Assembly: GCA_009780595.1 (NCBI GenBank)
Contig: WQZT01000063.1
Coordinates: forward strand, 1-8,309
Length of the DNA: 8,309 bases
Origin: Treponema sp.
Lineage (GTDB): Bacteria; Spirochaetota; Spirochaetia; Treponematales; Breznakiellaceae
Reading direction: 5' to 3'
Positions within the stretch are counted from its first letter, which is position 1, and every line of letters begins with the position of its first letter. Positions 1-5,764 of the stretch are shown piece after piece. Position numbers and translations under genes: made by a program. The notes beneath the pieces were generated by a model. The model was given only the letters and a program-made list of their open reading frames with translations. It ran no database searches and was not told where the DNA came from.

Positions 1-47
1 AGATGCAGAAGCCGGCTTACCTCTGTTTGAAATTGCCGTTGTGCCAT
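1..47 (-). CDS. htpG: HtpG (Hsp90 chaperone), N-terminal fragment
   Basis: The minus strand starts at an ATG at 47-45 and reads MAQRQFQTEVSRLLH before leaving the window. The pattern 'FQTEVSRLL' directly after the start is the hallmark N-terminus of bacterial HtpG, the cytosolic ATP-dependent Hsp90 dimer, where it forms the first strand and helix of the ATPase domain. The start is supported by a good Shine-Dalgarno, AAGGAG (plus-strand CTCCTT at 54-59), 6 nt before the ATG, and by a near-consensus promoter further upstream. Only 15 codons are visible, so the catalytic residues cannot be checked. The identification rests on this short but very conserved segment. The gene is divergent from vapBC and shares a 146-nt control region with it. 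Confidence 0.85.
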   Translation of the reverse strand, partial: MAQRQFQTEVSRLLH

Positions 48-80
48 GTAAGACTCCTTAAAGATAGTATGTGTATGTTT

Positions 81-110
81 ATTTTACAAAAATACGGCTA
101 AAAATGTCAA
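81..110 (-). promoter_or_regulatory. htpG promoter, sigma70 type
   Basis: On the minus strand a perfect -35 box TTGACA (110-105) is followed after 18 nt by TAAAAT (86-81), 5 of 6 matches to TATAAT. This predicts a start near position 74 and a 5' leader of about 27 nt carrying the AAGGAG site. I see no CIRCE (HrcA) inverted repeat here, so heat control, if any, would have to use another mechanism. Two copies of an 11-bp direct repeat lie just upstream (117-139). Confidence 0.7.
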
Positions 111-116
111 ATGCTG

Positions 117-139
117 TGTAAGCGATACTGTAAGCGATA
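117..139. repeat. Tandem 11-bp direct repeat in divergent promoter region
   Basis: TGTAAGCGATA occurs at 117-127 and again at 129-139, separated by a single C, so the period is 12 bp. The pair sits 6 bp upstream of the htpG -35 box and 19 bp upstream of the vapB -35 box, a position suited to an activator or repressor binding as tandem protomers. The repeat is read directly from the sequence; the regulatory role is inferred from position. Confidence 0.6.
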
Positions 140-152
140 AATGATTGTTACG

Positions 153-164
153 ATGCAATTGCAT
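153..164. promoter_or_regulatory. Candidate VapBC operator palindrome
   Basis: ATGCAATTGCAT is a perfect 12-bp palindrome whose right half is the -35 box (TTGCAT, 159-164) of the vapBC promoter. Toxin-antitoxin operons are generally autorepressed by the antitoxin or the complex binding inverted repeats over the promoter, so this is the natural operator candidate. The palindrome is certain; its role is inferred. Confidence 0.55.
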
Positions 165-194
165 TCACGCCCATTTAATGGTATATTTATAAAA
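159..194 (+). promoter_or_regulatory. vapBC promoter predicting a leaderless mRNA
   Basis: TTGCAT (159-164), a 17-nt spacer, then TATATT (182-187) preceded by TGG, which makes an extended -10. The next 6 nt end at 193, so the expected transcription start is position 194, the A of the vapB ATG. There is no Shine-Dalgarno in the bases before the ATG. Together these predict a leaderless transcript. The boxes are seen directly; the transcription start is inferred. Confidence 0.6.
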
Positions 195-466
195 TGAGTG
201 TTACGCAAACCGTTGACATATCCGACACCCGCCGAATTACCATTGATGTGCCAAACGAAGTGCCATGCGGCAAGGTTGTGCTTACCTTCACTCCGGCTCT
301 GCTTGCTGCACCGCCGCAAACTGCTGCGGAAGCGCTGAAGTTAGCAATTGAGCGAAGTGTCGATCCTAACCGCCAACCGATTTCGCGCCACTTTGGAAAG
401 CACAAGGGGATTTTTGGTGGCGATGGCGTAACGTATCAGAGAGCTTTCCGCGATGAATGGGACTAA
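194..466 (+). CDS. vapB: VapB-like antitoxin
   Basis: A 90-residue protein immediately upstream of, and overlapping, a PIN-domain toxin, so it is almost certainly the cognate antitoxin. The N-terminal third (about residues 5-33, with alternating hydrophobics in 'RRITIDVP' and 'GKVVLTFTP') is predicted beta-rich and probably mediates dimerisation and operator binding. Residues 43-56 look helical. The C-terminal part (about 62-90, ending 'YQRAFRDEWD') is the likely toxin-binding tail. I recall this tail pattern from antitoxins next to PIN genes in Treponema, but it is not a textbook AbrB, Phd or RHH sequence, so the fold family is uncertain. The start at 194 has no ribosome binding site; a -10 box 6 nt upstream suggests leaderless translation. 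The stop lies inside vapC, so the two genes are translationally coupled. Confidence 0.82.
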   Translation: MSVTQTVDISDTRRITIDVPNEVPCGKVVLTFTPALLAAPPQTAAEALKLAIERSVDPNRQPISRHFGKHKGIFGGDGVTYQRAFRDEWD

Positions 467-836
467 TATTGTTTTTGACACCTGTGCGGTTATCCAATTA
501 CTTGATCGCCAGCACAATCTTGCGGCGCAAGGTATCGACATTGAGAGTTGCCGTTTTTTAACCAGCGTTATTGTACGAATGGAACTATTGTCGAAACGGG
601 CTTTGTCTGCCACAGAAGAACGAGACATTCGAGAGTTTCTCAGCGATGTGGTTGTCGTGCCTTTAGACGATGCAATAGAACAAAAAGCCAATGAAATACG
701 TCGGACAACACCGCTAAAACTGCCGGACAGTATTGTTGCTGCTACATCGATTGTTTTAGGCGCCGTTCTCCTTACCAATGATGAACAACTGCTTACCTTT
801 TCGTGGCAGGGTTTCAGAGCGCAGAATATTTTCTGA
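453..836 (+). CDS. vapC: VapC-like PIN-domain ribonuclease toxin
   Basis: A 127-residue protein of typical VapC length. It opens with 'IVFDTCAVIQLL', the first PIN strand with catalytic Asp9. The other conserved acidic residues are Glu44 in 'VRMELLSK', Asp92 in 'LKLPDSIVAAT' and Asp110 in 'LLTNDEQLL'. These four residues bind Mg2+/Mn2+ in PIN nucleases, so the active site looks intact. The family cleaves RNA (commonly tRNA, rRNA or mRNA) in the cytoplasm when not bound by its antitoxin; the target cannot be read from sequence. The ATG at 453 lies 14 nt inside the end of vapB in another frame, giving co-translation and matching a type II toxin-antitoxin operon. There is no clear terminator after the TGA at 834-836. 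Confidence 0.93.
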   Translation: MNGTNIVFDTCAVIQLLDRQHNLAAQGIDIESCRFLTSVIVRMELLSKRALSATEERDIREFLSDVVVVPLDDAIEQKANEIRRTTPLKLPDSIVAATSIVLGAVLLTNDEQLLTFSWQGFRAQNIF

Positions 837-885
837 TTGTATAAATTCTATCAAACCCGCGATGGTGATATTTGCTGGTTGCCCC

Positions 886-922
886 TTGTTTTTTGGCTCT
901 GCGGCAGGGTATACTTGCTATA
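886..922 (+). promoter_or_regulatory. Candidate promoter of the TPR lipoprotein gene
   Basis: TTGTTT (886-891) and TATACT (910-915, 5 of 6 matches to TATAAT) are 18 nt apart. The -10 ends exactly 6 nt before the ATG at 922, so a leaderless start is predicted again. The -35 match is weak (3 of 6). A GGG-containing stretch (906-909) is 12 nt from the ATG and is a poor Shine-Dalgarno. Confidence 0.45.
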
Positions 923-1332
923 TGAAGTTACAGTGTGCCGCAAGGCTTGCTACAGCGACAGTTTTTTTTGTGTTGGTTATGGGAGTTTCCTGTGCCTCGA
1001 ATCAGGTTATACCGGAGGGTTTAACCCAGATGGAGATGATCCAGCGGGGGCAGGAAGCCGCGTTCCGAAATAAGTTCCCGTTGGCGCTTTCCTATTACAG
1101 TACGCTTATAGAACGGTTCCCCAATGATATGTACCACATTACCGCTGCTGAGTACGAAATTGCGTTTATCCACTATAAACGAAGAGATTTTGGAACTGCG
1201 CGCACTCGGTTCGAAGCGCTTTTGGCGCGGTATGAAGGTCGCGATGCGGCGTTGCTCCCCCCGCAGTTTAAAGTTCTGTCGGAAATCGTTCTACAGCGGA
1301 TAACGGAAGCTGAAGCCAGGCGCTCTCGGTAG
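922..1332 (+). CDS. Small TPR-repeat lipoprotein
   Basis: From the ATG at 922 the product is 136 residues. It begins with a basic n-region (Lys2, Arg8), a hydrophobic core (about 13-22) and a relaxed spirochaete-style lipobox ending V-S-Cys24, so it should be exported and lipidated. The mature part carries about two tetratricopeptide-like helical pairs: roughly residues 37-69 ('RGQEAAFRNKFPLALSYYSTLIERFPND') and 71-106 ('YEIAFIHYKRRDFGTARTRFEALLARY'). TPR lipoproteins of this sort act as envelope scaffolds; a specific partner is not visible. The reading frame stays open upstream to 778, inside vapC, but the residues before 922 do not resemble a leader, so I reject the longer start. Its stop codon is 5 nt from the stop of the convergent vWA gene. 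Confidence 0.75.
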   Translation: MKLQCAARLATATVFFVLVMGVSCASNQVIPEGLTQMEMIQRGQEAAFRNKFPLALSYYSTLIERFPNDMYHITAAEYEIAFIHYKRRDFGTARTRFEALLARYEGRDAALLPPQFKVLSEIVLQRITEAEARRSR

Positions 1333-1343
1333 TACGCCTACCG
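1327..1343. repeat. Hairpin carrying both convergent stop codons
   Basis: CGGTAG (1327-1332), a 5-nt loop (TACGC) and CTACCG (1338-1343) form a perfect 6-bp inverted repeat. The left arm contains the TAG of the lipoprotein gene and the right arm contains, on the other strand, the TAG of the vWA gene. It may act as a short bidirectional hairpin at the 3' ends, but there is no T-run on either side, so I do not call it an intrinsic terminator. Confidence 0.5.
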
Positions 1344-2450
1344 CGCAACAACGATAGCGTCGATGGTGATATTTTTCTCGGCGGCGCTATCAAACACCAT
1401 GTTCCTTGTGATTTTCCCCCTGGGTGCTGGGTGCGGCGGAGCATCTCCTACTAGTATAATAATCCTGCGCTCCGCGCTCCACGGGAAACGGTTCACCGCA
1501 TCGTGTAGCCCTTCGTACACCGCTTCTGGAATATCGCCGCCGCCGCGCGCGCCGATGGCGTTGAGGCTCCGCTGCAAAACGTTAAAATCGTTGGTAAACG
1601 GCACAAGGCGCGTAAGGTATTCCTCGAAGTAATCTTTAAAGCGCACGGCACCAATCCGCCACTCGGTGAACTCCGCCGTAACTTCCCGCAGCAGCGGGAC
1701 AAGCTCGCGGCGAATCTCCGCCATGTACGGTCCCATACTGCCAGTTGTATCAAGGCACAGTACAATCTCAATGTCAATCTCGCTGCCCGCTTCCGCCCGC
1801 AGCGTATCTTCGATTGTTCTCATGAGGCTGGCGGCATCAACGGCATGGGAAAAACGCCCGCCGCCGTCTTTGGCAATCTCGGCAAACGCGCTCTCAGCCT
1901 CCGGCCGAAAGTTGCCGAGCGGTCGCTCTGTCGGCTGTTGGAGCGCCTGTAGGACAAACGGGTTGTCGGCAAACGCGCCCCGGTAATCGGCATAGGGAAG
2001 CTCAAACGCCCGAATGTTAATGTACGTTCCTTCCCCGACAAAGACCTCGCCGTGGCGTCCGGGCGGATGACCGTACTGCAAAACCCAGGGGATGTAGACA
2101 TGGAACGCCGTCCCCAGCAACGGATGCTCAACTGGCGTTGACGAAACAAGCGAAAAAATCCCACTTTCACGGGGAATAGGCGCGCCGTCCAGGAGCCTGA
2201 TTTCATCGCCGTTAATCGCGTTCCACTCCCGCGCACGGTACGCAAAATTATGCGCCGCCAACGCCGGATCTCTGGTTGATTCGGTAAGAAGCACCGACGC
2301 GATGCCAGGTTTTCTCCGTATAAAAAGATGAAACCCGCCATCGCTGCGAAGTTCGATGAGGAGATCCTCCCCGCCGAGGCTCAAGTCTTGCCCAAAAACA
2401 GGAGCCACAACGAGAATAACCGCGCACAACCACAAGATTTTTTTAGCCAT
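1338..2450 (-). CDS. Exported von Willebrand factor A domain protein
   Basis: A 370-residue protein with a signal peptide (Lys3-Lys4, hydrophobic 5-19, likely cut near 'VFG|Q' at 20/21), so it is periplasmic or surface-associated. A C-terminal vWA domain covers about residues 225-370. The metal-ion adhesion site begins 'LCLDTTGSMG' (Asp234, Thr236, Ser238), followed by 'RGGGDIPEAVYEG' (Asp306) and 'ILVGDAPPH' (Asp336), so metal binding looks retained. Residues 22-180 are mostly beta-like with no family I recognise. Residues 184-216 ('FAEIAKDGGGRFSHA...LMRTIEDTL') resemble the last strand and helix of an ordinary vWA domain but come before the MIDAS strand, while the protein ends right at 'ITIDAIVVAR'. 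Function is unknown; ligand or protein binding in the envelope is the family expectation. It is convergent with the lipoprotein gene and lies downstream of tctA on the same strand. Confidence 0.85.
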   Translation of the reverse strand: MAKKILWLCAVILVVAPVFGQDLSLGGEDLLIELRSDGGFHLFIRRKPGIASVLLTESTRDPALAAHNFAYRAREWNAINGDEIRLLDGAPIPRESGIFSLVSSTPVEHPLLGTAFHVYIPWVLQYGHPPGRHGEVFVGEGTYINIRAFELPYADYRGAFADNPFVLQALQQPTERPLGNFRPEAESAFAEIAKDGGGRFSHAVDAASLMRTIEDTLRAEAGSEIDIEIVLCLDTTGSMGPYMAEIRRELVPLLREVTAEFTEWRIGAVRFKDYFEEYLTRLVPFTNDFNVLQRSLNAIGARGGGDIPEAVYEGLHDAVNRFPWSAERRIIILVGDAPPHPAPRGKITRNMVFDSAAEKNITIDAIVVAR

Positions 2451-2486
2451 ATCTCAAAGTATCGGCATTTTGGCAGTGTGCTGCAA
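2451..2486 (-). promoter_or_regulatory. Candidate promoter of the vWA gene
   Basis: On the minus strand TTGCAG (2486-2481), a 17-nt spacer and GATACT (2463-2458) precede the ATG, with 7 nt between the -10 box and the ATG at 2450. The match is moderate (3 of 6 and 4 of 6). No proper Shine-Dalgarno is present, only a GAG 2 nt from the ATG, so a leaderless or nearly leaderless mRNA is possible. Read-through from tctA, which ends 103 nt upstream, is the alternative. Confidence 0.35.
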
Positions 2487-2553
2487 TGAGGGCTGAGGCG
2501 AATCGTCAGCATTTATTACGGGGTGTTGATGAGGTGCGAGGTGGAGTTCATCA

Positions 2554-4086
2554 CTAAGGGGTTATCGTATCTTGCATTTCAGATGCTTGCCGAGCTTCTT
2601 CCGCCGCGATACGTTTGTTGATCCTGCGCTGATTGACAACCGAAGAAACCAACGTGGCTATGGCTAATATAATAAAAATAAGACTAATGGGGCGGGTGAA
2701 AATCAGCCAGAACTGACCGTCATTGATCTGCATAAAACGACGCAGGTTTGATTCGCTCATTGGACCGAGAATAAGCGCGAGCAGTATGGGACTTAGGGGG
2801 AAGCCGTACTTTGTCAGGAGATAACCAACGCCGCCCATGCCAATGGCGAAAAACACGTCAAACATATTTTTGTTTATGGCGAAAGAACCGACGAGCGAAA
2901 GTACCAAAATTGCCGGAATAAGCAGCTTGCGTTCAATAGAAACGATTTTAGCGAAGAACTTGATTCCCAGCATTCCGGTTAGAAACACGGCAATATTGGA
3001 CAGAAACATCGCTATAAAAACAGCGTAAACAATGTCCAAGTGTTGGACATACATCATTGGGCCGGGTTGGAAACCGTGGATGATAAACGCGCCCATCAGC
3101 ACGGCAGTGTTGGAATCGCCGGGAACGCCGAGCGACAGCATAGGGATCATTGAGCCGCAAGCGCAGGAGCTGTTGGCAGATTCTGCGGCGGCGACCCCTT
3201 CGGGAGCGCCAGTTCCGAACTGTTCGGGGTGCTTGCTTGTCCGCTTTGCCTCAGAATAGGAGACAAATGCCGCAATGTCGCTCCCTACGCCGGGAATCGT
3301 CCCGATGAAAGAGCCGACGATGCTGCCGGTAAACAACGCCCTGCCTACTTTTTTAATATCCTGCCGCGAGGGGAGAACTCTTACTATTTTTCCTTGGGCT
3401 TTTTCAGTCGCAAGTATTTTTTCGATACCGTTGAAAACCTCGGTGATGGCAAACAGCCCGATAAGTCCCGGAATAAAAGGAATCCCATCGAACAGGGCTA
3501 CGTGCTGGGTAAACCGCAGGTAGCCGGAAACTTTATCCATCCCCGCGGTTGCAATAAGCAACCCGAAAAAGCCCACCATCAGCCCTTTAACAAGGCTTTT
3601 CCCTGAAATTGAAATAATCACGGAAAGCCCGAAGATTGCCAGCGCAAAGAGTTCTGCGGGGCCGAAGCGCAGCGCAAAGCGGGAAATGAACGGGCTTAAA
3701 AAGGTCATAAATAAAGCGCCGGTTATTCCGCCGCAAATCGACGCGAAAAGAGCAATGGCAAGCGCTCTGCCCGCTTCCCCTTTTCTTGTCATGGGGTAGC
3801 CATCGAGAACTGTGGCGGCGGCAGCGGGAGTTCCCGGTGTGTTAATTAAAATCGCGGCGATGGAGCCGCCGTACATACAGCCAAAGAAAATACCGATGAG
3901 CATTCCGATGGCGGGAATGATAGTCATCCCGTGGGTAAAGGGAATAAGCAGGGCAATACTCATGGTTGAAGTAAGACCGGGTATAGCGCCGACCAAAATC
4001 CCGGCGGCAGCCCCTAAAACAATAATGAAAAGCGTATGAAGATTAAAAACCAACGCTCCTGCGCTGGTCAGCATTTCAACATCCAT
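2554..4086 (-). CDS. tctA: TTT transporter large membrane subunit TctA
   Basis: A 510-residue, very hydrophobic inner-membrane protein of normal TctA length (about 500), with many predicted membrane segments. Both signature regions of the tripartite tricarboxylate transporter family are present: 'GAIPGLTSTMSIALLIPF' (33-50) with 'INTPGTPAAAATVLDGYP' (81-98), and the pseudo-repeat 'GTIPGVGSDIAAF' (262-274) with 'GAPEGVAAAESANSS' (293-307) and 'LSLGVPGDSNTAVLMGAF' (318-334). These segments line the substrate path in the sodium- or proton-driven importer. The start at 4086 has an AGGAG site 5 nt upstream (plus-strand CTCCT 4092-4096). It is the last gene of tctCBA, 26 nt after tctB. The substrate is a carboxylate of unknown identity. 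The C-terminus is charged and cytoplasmic-looking. Confidence 0.95.
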   Translation of the reverse strand: MDVEMLTSAGALVFNLHTLFIIVLGAAAGILVGAIPGLTSTMSIALLIPFTHGMTIIPAIGMLIGIFFGCMYGGSIAAILINTPGTPAAAATVLDGYPMTRKGEAGRALAIALFASICGGITGALFMTFLSPFISRFALRFGPAELFALAIFGLSVIISISGKSLVKGLMVGFFGLLIATAGMDKVSGYLRFTQHVALFDGIPFIPGLIGLFAITEVFNGIEKILATEKAQGKIVRVLPSRQDIKKVGRALFTGSIVGSFIGTIPGVGSDIAAFVSYSEAKRTSKHPEQFGTGAPEGVAAAESANSSCACGSMIPMLSLGVPGDSNTAVLMGAFIIHGFQPGPMMYVQHLDIVYAVFIAMFLSNIAVFLTGMLGIKFFAKIVSIERKLLIPAILVLSLVGSFAINKNMFDVFFAIGMGGVGYLLTKYGFPLSPILLALILGPMSESNLRRFMQINDGQFWLIFTRPISLIFIILAIATLVSSVVNQRRINKRIAAEEARQASEMQDTITP

Positions 4087-4097
4087 GACATCTCCTG

Positions 4098-4111
4098 AAG
4101 GCTACGGCCTT
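4098..4111 (-). repeat. Intercistronic hairpin next to the tctA ribosome binding site
   Basis: AAGGC, a 4-nt loop and GCCTT form a perfect 5-bp inverted repeat between the tctB stop (4113-4115) and the tctA Shine-Dalgarno (4092-4096), leaving one base between hairpin and Shine-Dalgarno. In the mRNA it could modulate tctA translation or re-initiation. The structure is seen; the effect is inferred. Confidence 0.45.
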
Positions 4112-4112
4112 C

Positions 4113-4583
4113 TTACAGCAGCCCTCTGAGGATACCAAGCGGCATATTTACATTCAGAAATAAACTAAATGCGGCGAAAATAACGAGCGTTGTCCCGAGA
4201 GAAAAAATAGCCATCATCAAATATTTACGGTAACCCAGCAACAGCATGATTGCCGCCATCGCAATAGGCGTTATAATAAGAAACCCGACAATCTCCCATA
4301 ACAGGGCGTAGACGATAATAATGCCAATTCCGGCAAACAGCCGTTGCATACCTTTGTCCAGCGGGCTGATGGTTGGCGTTTTTTCAGATTTTTGAGATTT
4401 TGCTACAAGAGACTGGATTACCAAGATAGTGGAACAGATAAAAAGTCCTATTGCCAGCTGGCGCGGGAAAAATTCCGGCCCTATTGGAACCAGCGGAAAA
4501 CGCCTGAATCCAAGCGTTCTAATAAAAGCAAACGCGCTAAACGCCATCCCTACAAGGCCGCAGATGGTATTTGCTCTTTTCAC
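4113..4583 (-). CDS. tctB: TTT transporter small membrane subunit TctB
   Basis: A 156-residue protein with about four hydrophobic segments (roughly residues 6-23, 43-61, 82-118 as two, and 122-144). It has the TctB (DUF1468) marks 'PIGPEFFPR' (33-41) between the first two segments and 'LNVNMPLGIL' (143-152) near the end. TctB is the short, poorly conserved inner-membrane partner of TctA and is required for transport. The start codon is GTG at 4583-4581, chosen because the strongest Shine-Dalgarno in the window, AAAGGAGGT (plus-strand 4590-4598), lies 7 nt upstream when measured from its AGGAGG core. It sits between tctC and tctA on the same strand, which confirms the assignment. Confidence 0.92.
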   Translation of the reverse strand: MKRANTICGLVGMAFSAFAFIRTLGFRRFPLVPIGPEFFPRQLAIGLFICSTILVIQSLVAKSQKSEKTPTISPLDKGMQRLFAGIGIIIVYALLWEIVGFLIITPIAMAAIMLLLGYRKYLMMAIFSLGTTLVIFAAFSLFLNVNMPLGILRGLL

Positions 4584-4650
4584 ACCGAAACCTCCTTTCG
4601 TGTTTCCAATAGTGTTTTCAAATAAATGTAAAAATTAAGACGGTGTGCGG

Positions 4651-4680
4651 CTTCGGCGCGCTGGTACGTGCGTGCCGAAG
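4651..4680 (-). repeat. Stem-loop between tctC and tctB
   Basis: CTTCGGC (4651-4657) and GCCGAAG (4674-4680) pair perfectly. Inside them, after one mismatch, 3 more base pairs can form around an 8-nt loop, giving a 30-nt stem-loop 13 nt after the tctC stop. There is no immediate T-run; the AT-rich stretch starts about 10-15 nt further on, so it is more like a processing or stabilising hairpin or weak attenuator than a full terminator. It could keep the binding protein mRNA more abundant than tctBA. Confidence 0.55.
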
Positions 4681-4693
4681 TCCATTCATCGCG

Positions 4694-5659
4694 CTAGTTT
4701 ACCATCCCCAGATCAATCATCGTTCTGGTAACTGCTTCTTTATTATCACGCAGGAATGTCGCAAATTCGCCTGAAGGCAGGAAGTAAAGGTTTAAGTTTA
4801 GGTTTCGCGCCTGTTCGACAAAGGCGGGATCTTCCACAGCGGCGGTGAACGCGCGTTCAAGGGTTTCCCGGATAGCGGGATCCACGCCTCTGGGCAGGGC
4901 AAGCCCGCGCCACGTCTGATACACTATATCAAAACCCTGCTCGCGGAACGTGGGGACATTCGGGAACATCGGGCTGCGCTGGGCATCCATAACGCCAAGA
5001 ACTTTTACATTTCCGGCTTCAACCTGGCTCCGAACTTCCGCTAAAGATACAGACACTGCCTGAATGTGTCCGCCAGCAAGAGCGGTAACGGCACCCGCCG
5101 CGCCTTCAAAGGGAATGTGATTTACCTGAATGCCGGTTTCGCTCGCCAAAAGCCCCGCGCCGATATGCCACACAGAACCGGGAGCGGAGTTGCCGATAGA
5201 AATCGTACCGGGATTGCGCCGGGCATACTCTACAAATTCCCGCACCGTGTTGTAGGGAGCGTTCACATGAACGGTAAGCGCGGCGGCATCAGCGTTCACA
5301 AGGATGAGCGGCTCGAAGTCCTCGAACGTAAAGTTGACCAAGCCTTGCTGCGGCAGAGAATTGAGTTCAAACGTAATCATCCCCATCGTATATCCATCGG
5401 CGCGCGCATTCATAATCGCCGCATGCCCGATAGCACCCGCGCCGCCAGTTCTGTTGTCAACGATGATGTTGACGCCAAGCTGCTTTGACGCAGCCGCGGA
5501 CAACGCCCGCAAAATAGCGTCTGTGCCGCCGCCTGCAGACCATGGGCAAATCATAGTGATGTTTCTTGTGGGAAACGCACCATTTTCACCGCCGCCAGCA
5601 GCAAATACTGTATTGACTGCCAGCAACGAGATCAATACGGCTACAATAATTCTTTTCAT
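4694..5659 (-). CDS. tctC: TTT periplasmic solute-binding protein TctC
   Basis: A 321-residue protein of usual TctC/Bug length. The signal peptide has Lys2-Arg3, a hydrophobic core to about residue 18, and a likely signal peptidase I site 'VFA|A' (20/21). There is no lipobox Cys, so a soluble periplasmic protein is expected. Family marks are 'CPWSAGGGTDAILR' (38-51), 'IIVDNRTGGAGAIG' (65-78), 'GNSAPGSVWHIGAGLLA' (156-172) and 'IPFEGAAGAVTALAGGHIQA' (182-201). Bug-type proteins clamp a carboxylate through backbone and water contacts, so the ligand cannot be read off. The start ATG has GGAGG (plus-strand CCTCC 5667-5671) 7 nt upstream. It heads tctCBA behind its own promoter, 105 nt after the SDR gene. 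Confidence 0.95.
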   Translation of the reverse strand: MKRIIVAVLISLLAVNTVFAAGGGENGAFPTRNITMICPWSAGGGTDAILRALSAAASKQLGVNIIVDNRTGGAGAIGHAAIMNARADGYTMGMITFELNSLPQQGLVNFTFEDFEPLILVNADAAALTVHVNAPYNTVREFVEYARRNPGTISIGNSAPGSVWHIGAGLLASETGIQVNHIPFEGAAGAVTALAGGHIQAVSVSLAEVRSQVEAGNVKVLGVMDAQRSPMFPNVPTFREQGFDIVYQTWRGLALPRGVDPAIRETLERAFTAAVEDPAFVEQARNLNLNLYFLPSGEFATFLRDNKEAVTRTMIDLGMVN

Positions 5660-5697
5660 TATTATTCCTCCATTGAATATAATTGATTATTTAAGCC

Positions 5698-5726
5698 ATG
5701 GTACTATGTGGTTCTGCTGTTGTCAA
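5698..5726 (-). promoter_or_regulatory. tctCBA promoter, sigma70 type
   Basis: On the minus strand a perfect TTGACA (5726-5721) is followed after 17 nt by TACCAT (5703-5698), 4 of 6 matches to the -10 consensus. The predicted start is near 5691, giving a leader of about 31 nt that contains the GGAGG site. A near-perfect -35 with a weak -10 suits an activated or repressed promoter. Two similar motifs, GCCATGGTA (5695-5703) and GCCAATGGTA (5736-5745), lie on either side of the -35. Confidence 0.6.
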
Positions 5727-5764
5727 GAAAAATTCGCCAATGGTATTACGCGCGACAAATATTC

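Noticed and set aside
48..193. HrcA/CIRCE element for htpG
   Set aside because: I looked for the TTAGCACTC-N9-GAGTGCTAA pattern and found nothing close.
778..921. Longer N-terminus for the TPR lipoprotein, starting inside vapC
   Set aside because: The extra residues show no signal peptide logic, while the ATG at 922 gives a clean lipoprotein leader ending at Cys24 with a -10 box just upstream.
860..1374. 14-nt exact repeat CGATGGTGATATTT at 860-873 and 1361-1374
   Set aside because: One copy is coding sequence of the vWA gene and the other is intergenic; a single 14-mer match in 8.3 kb is not far from chance and no longer homology surrounds it.
5727..5764. Intrinsic terminator after the SDR gene
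   Set aside because: There is a short T-run on the minus strand after a G+C-containing stretch, but no stem of useful length precedes it.
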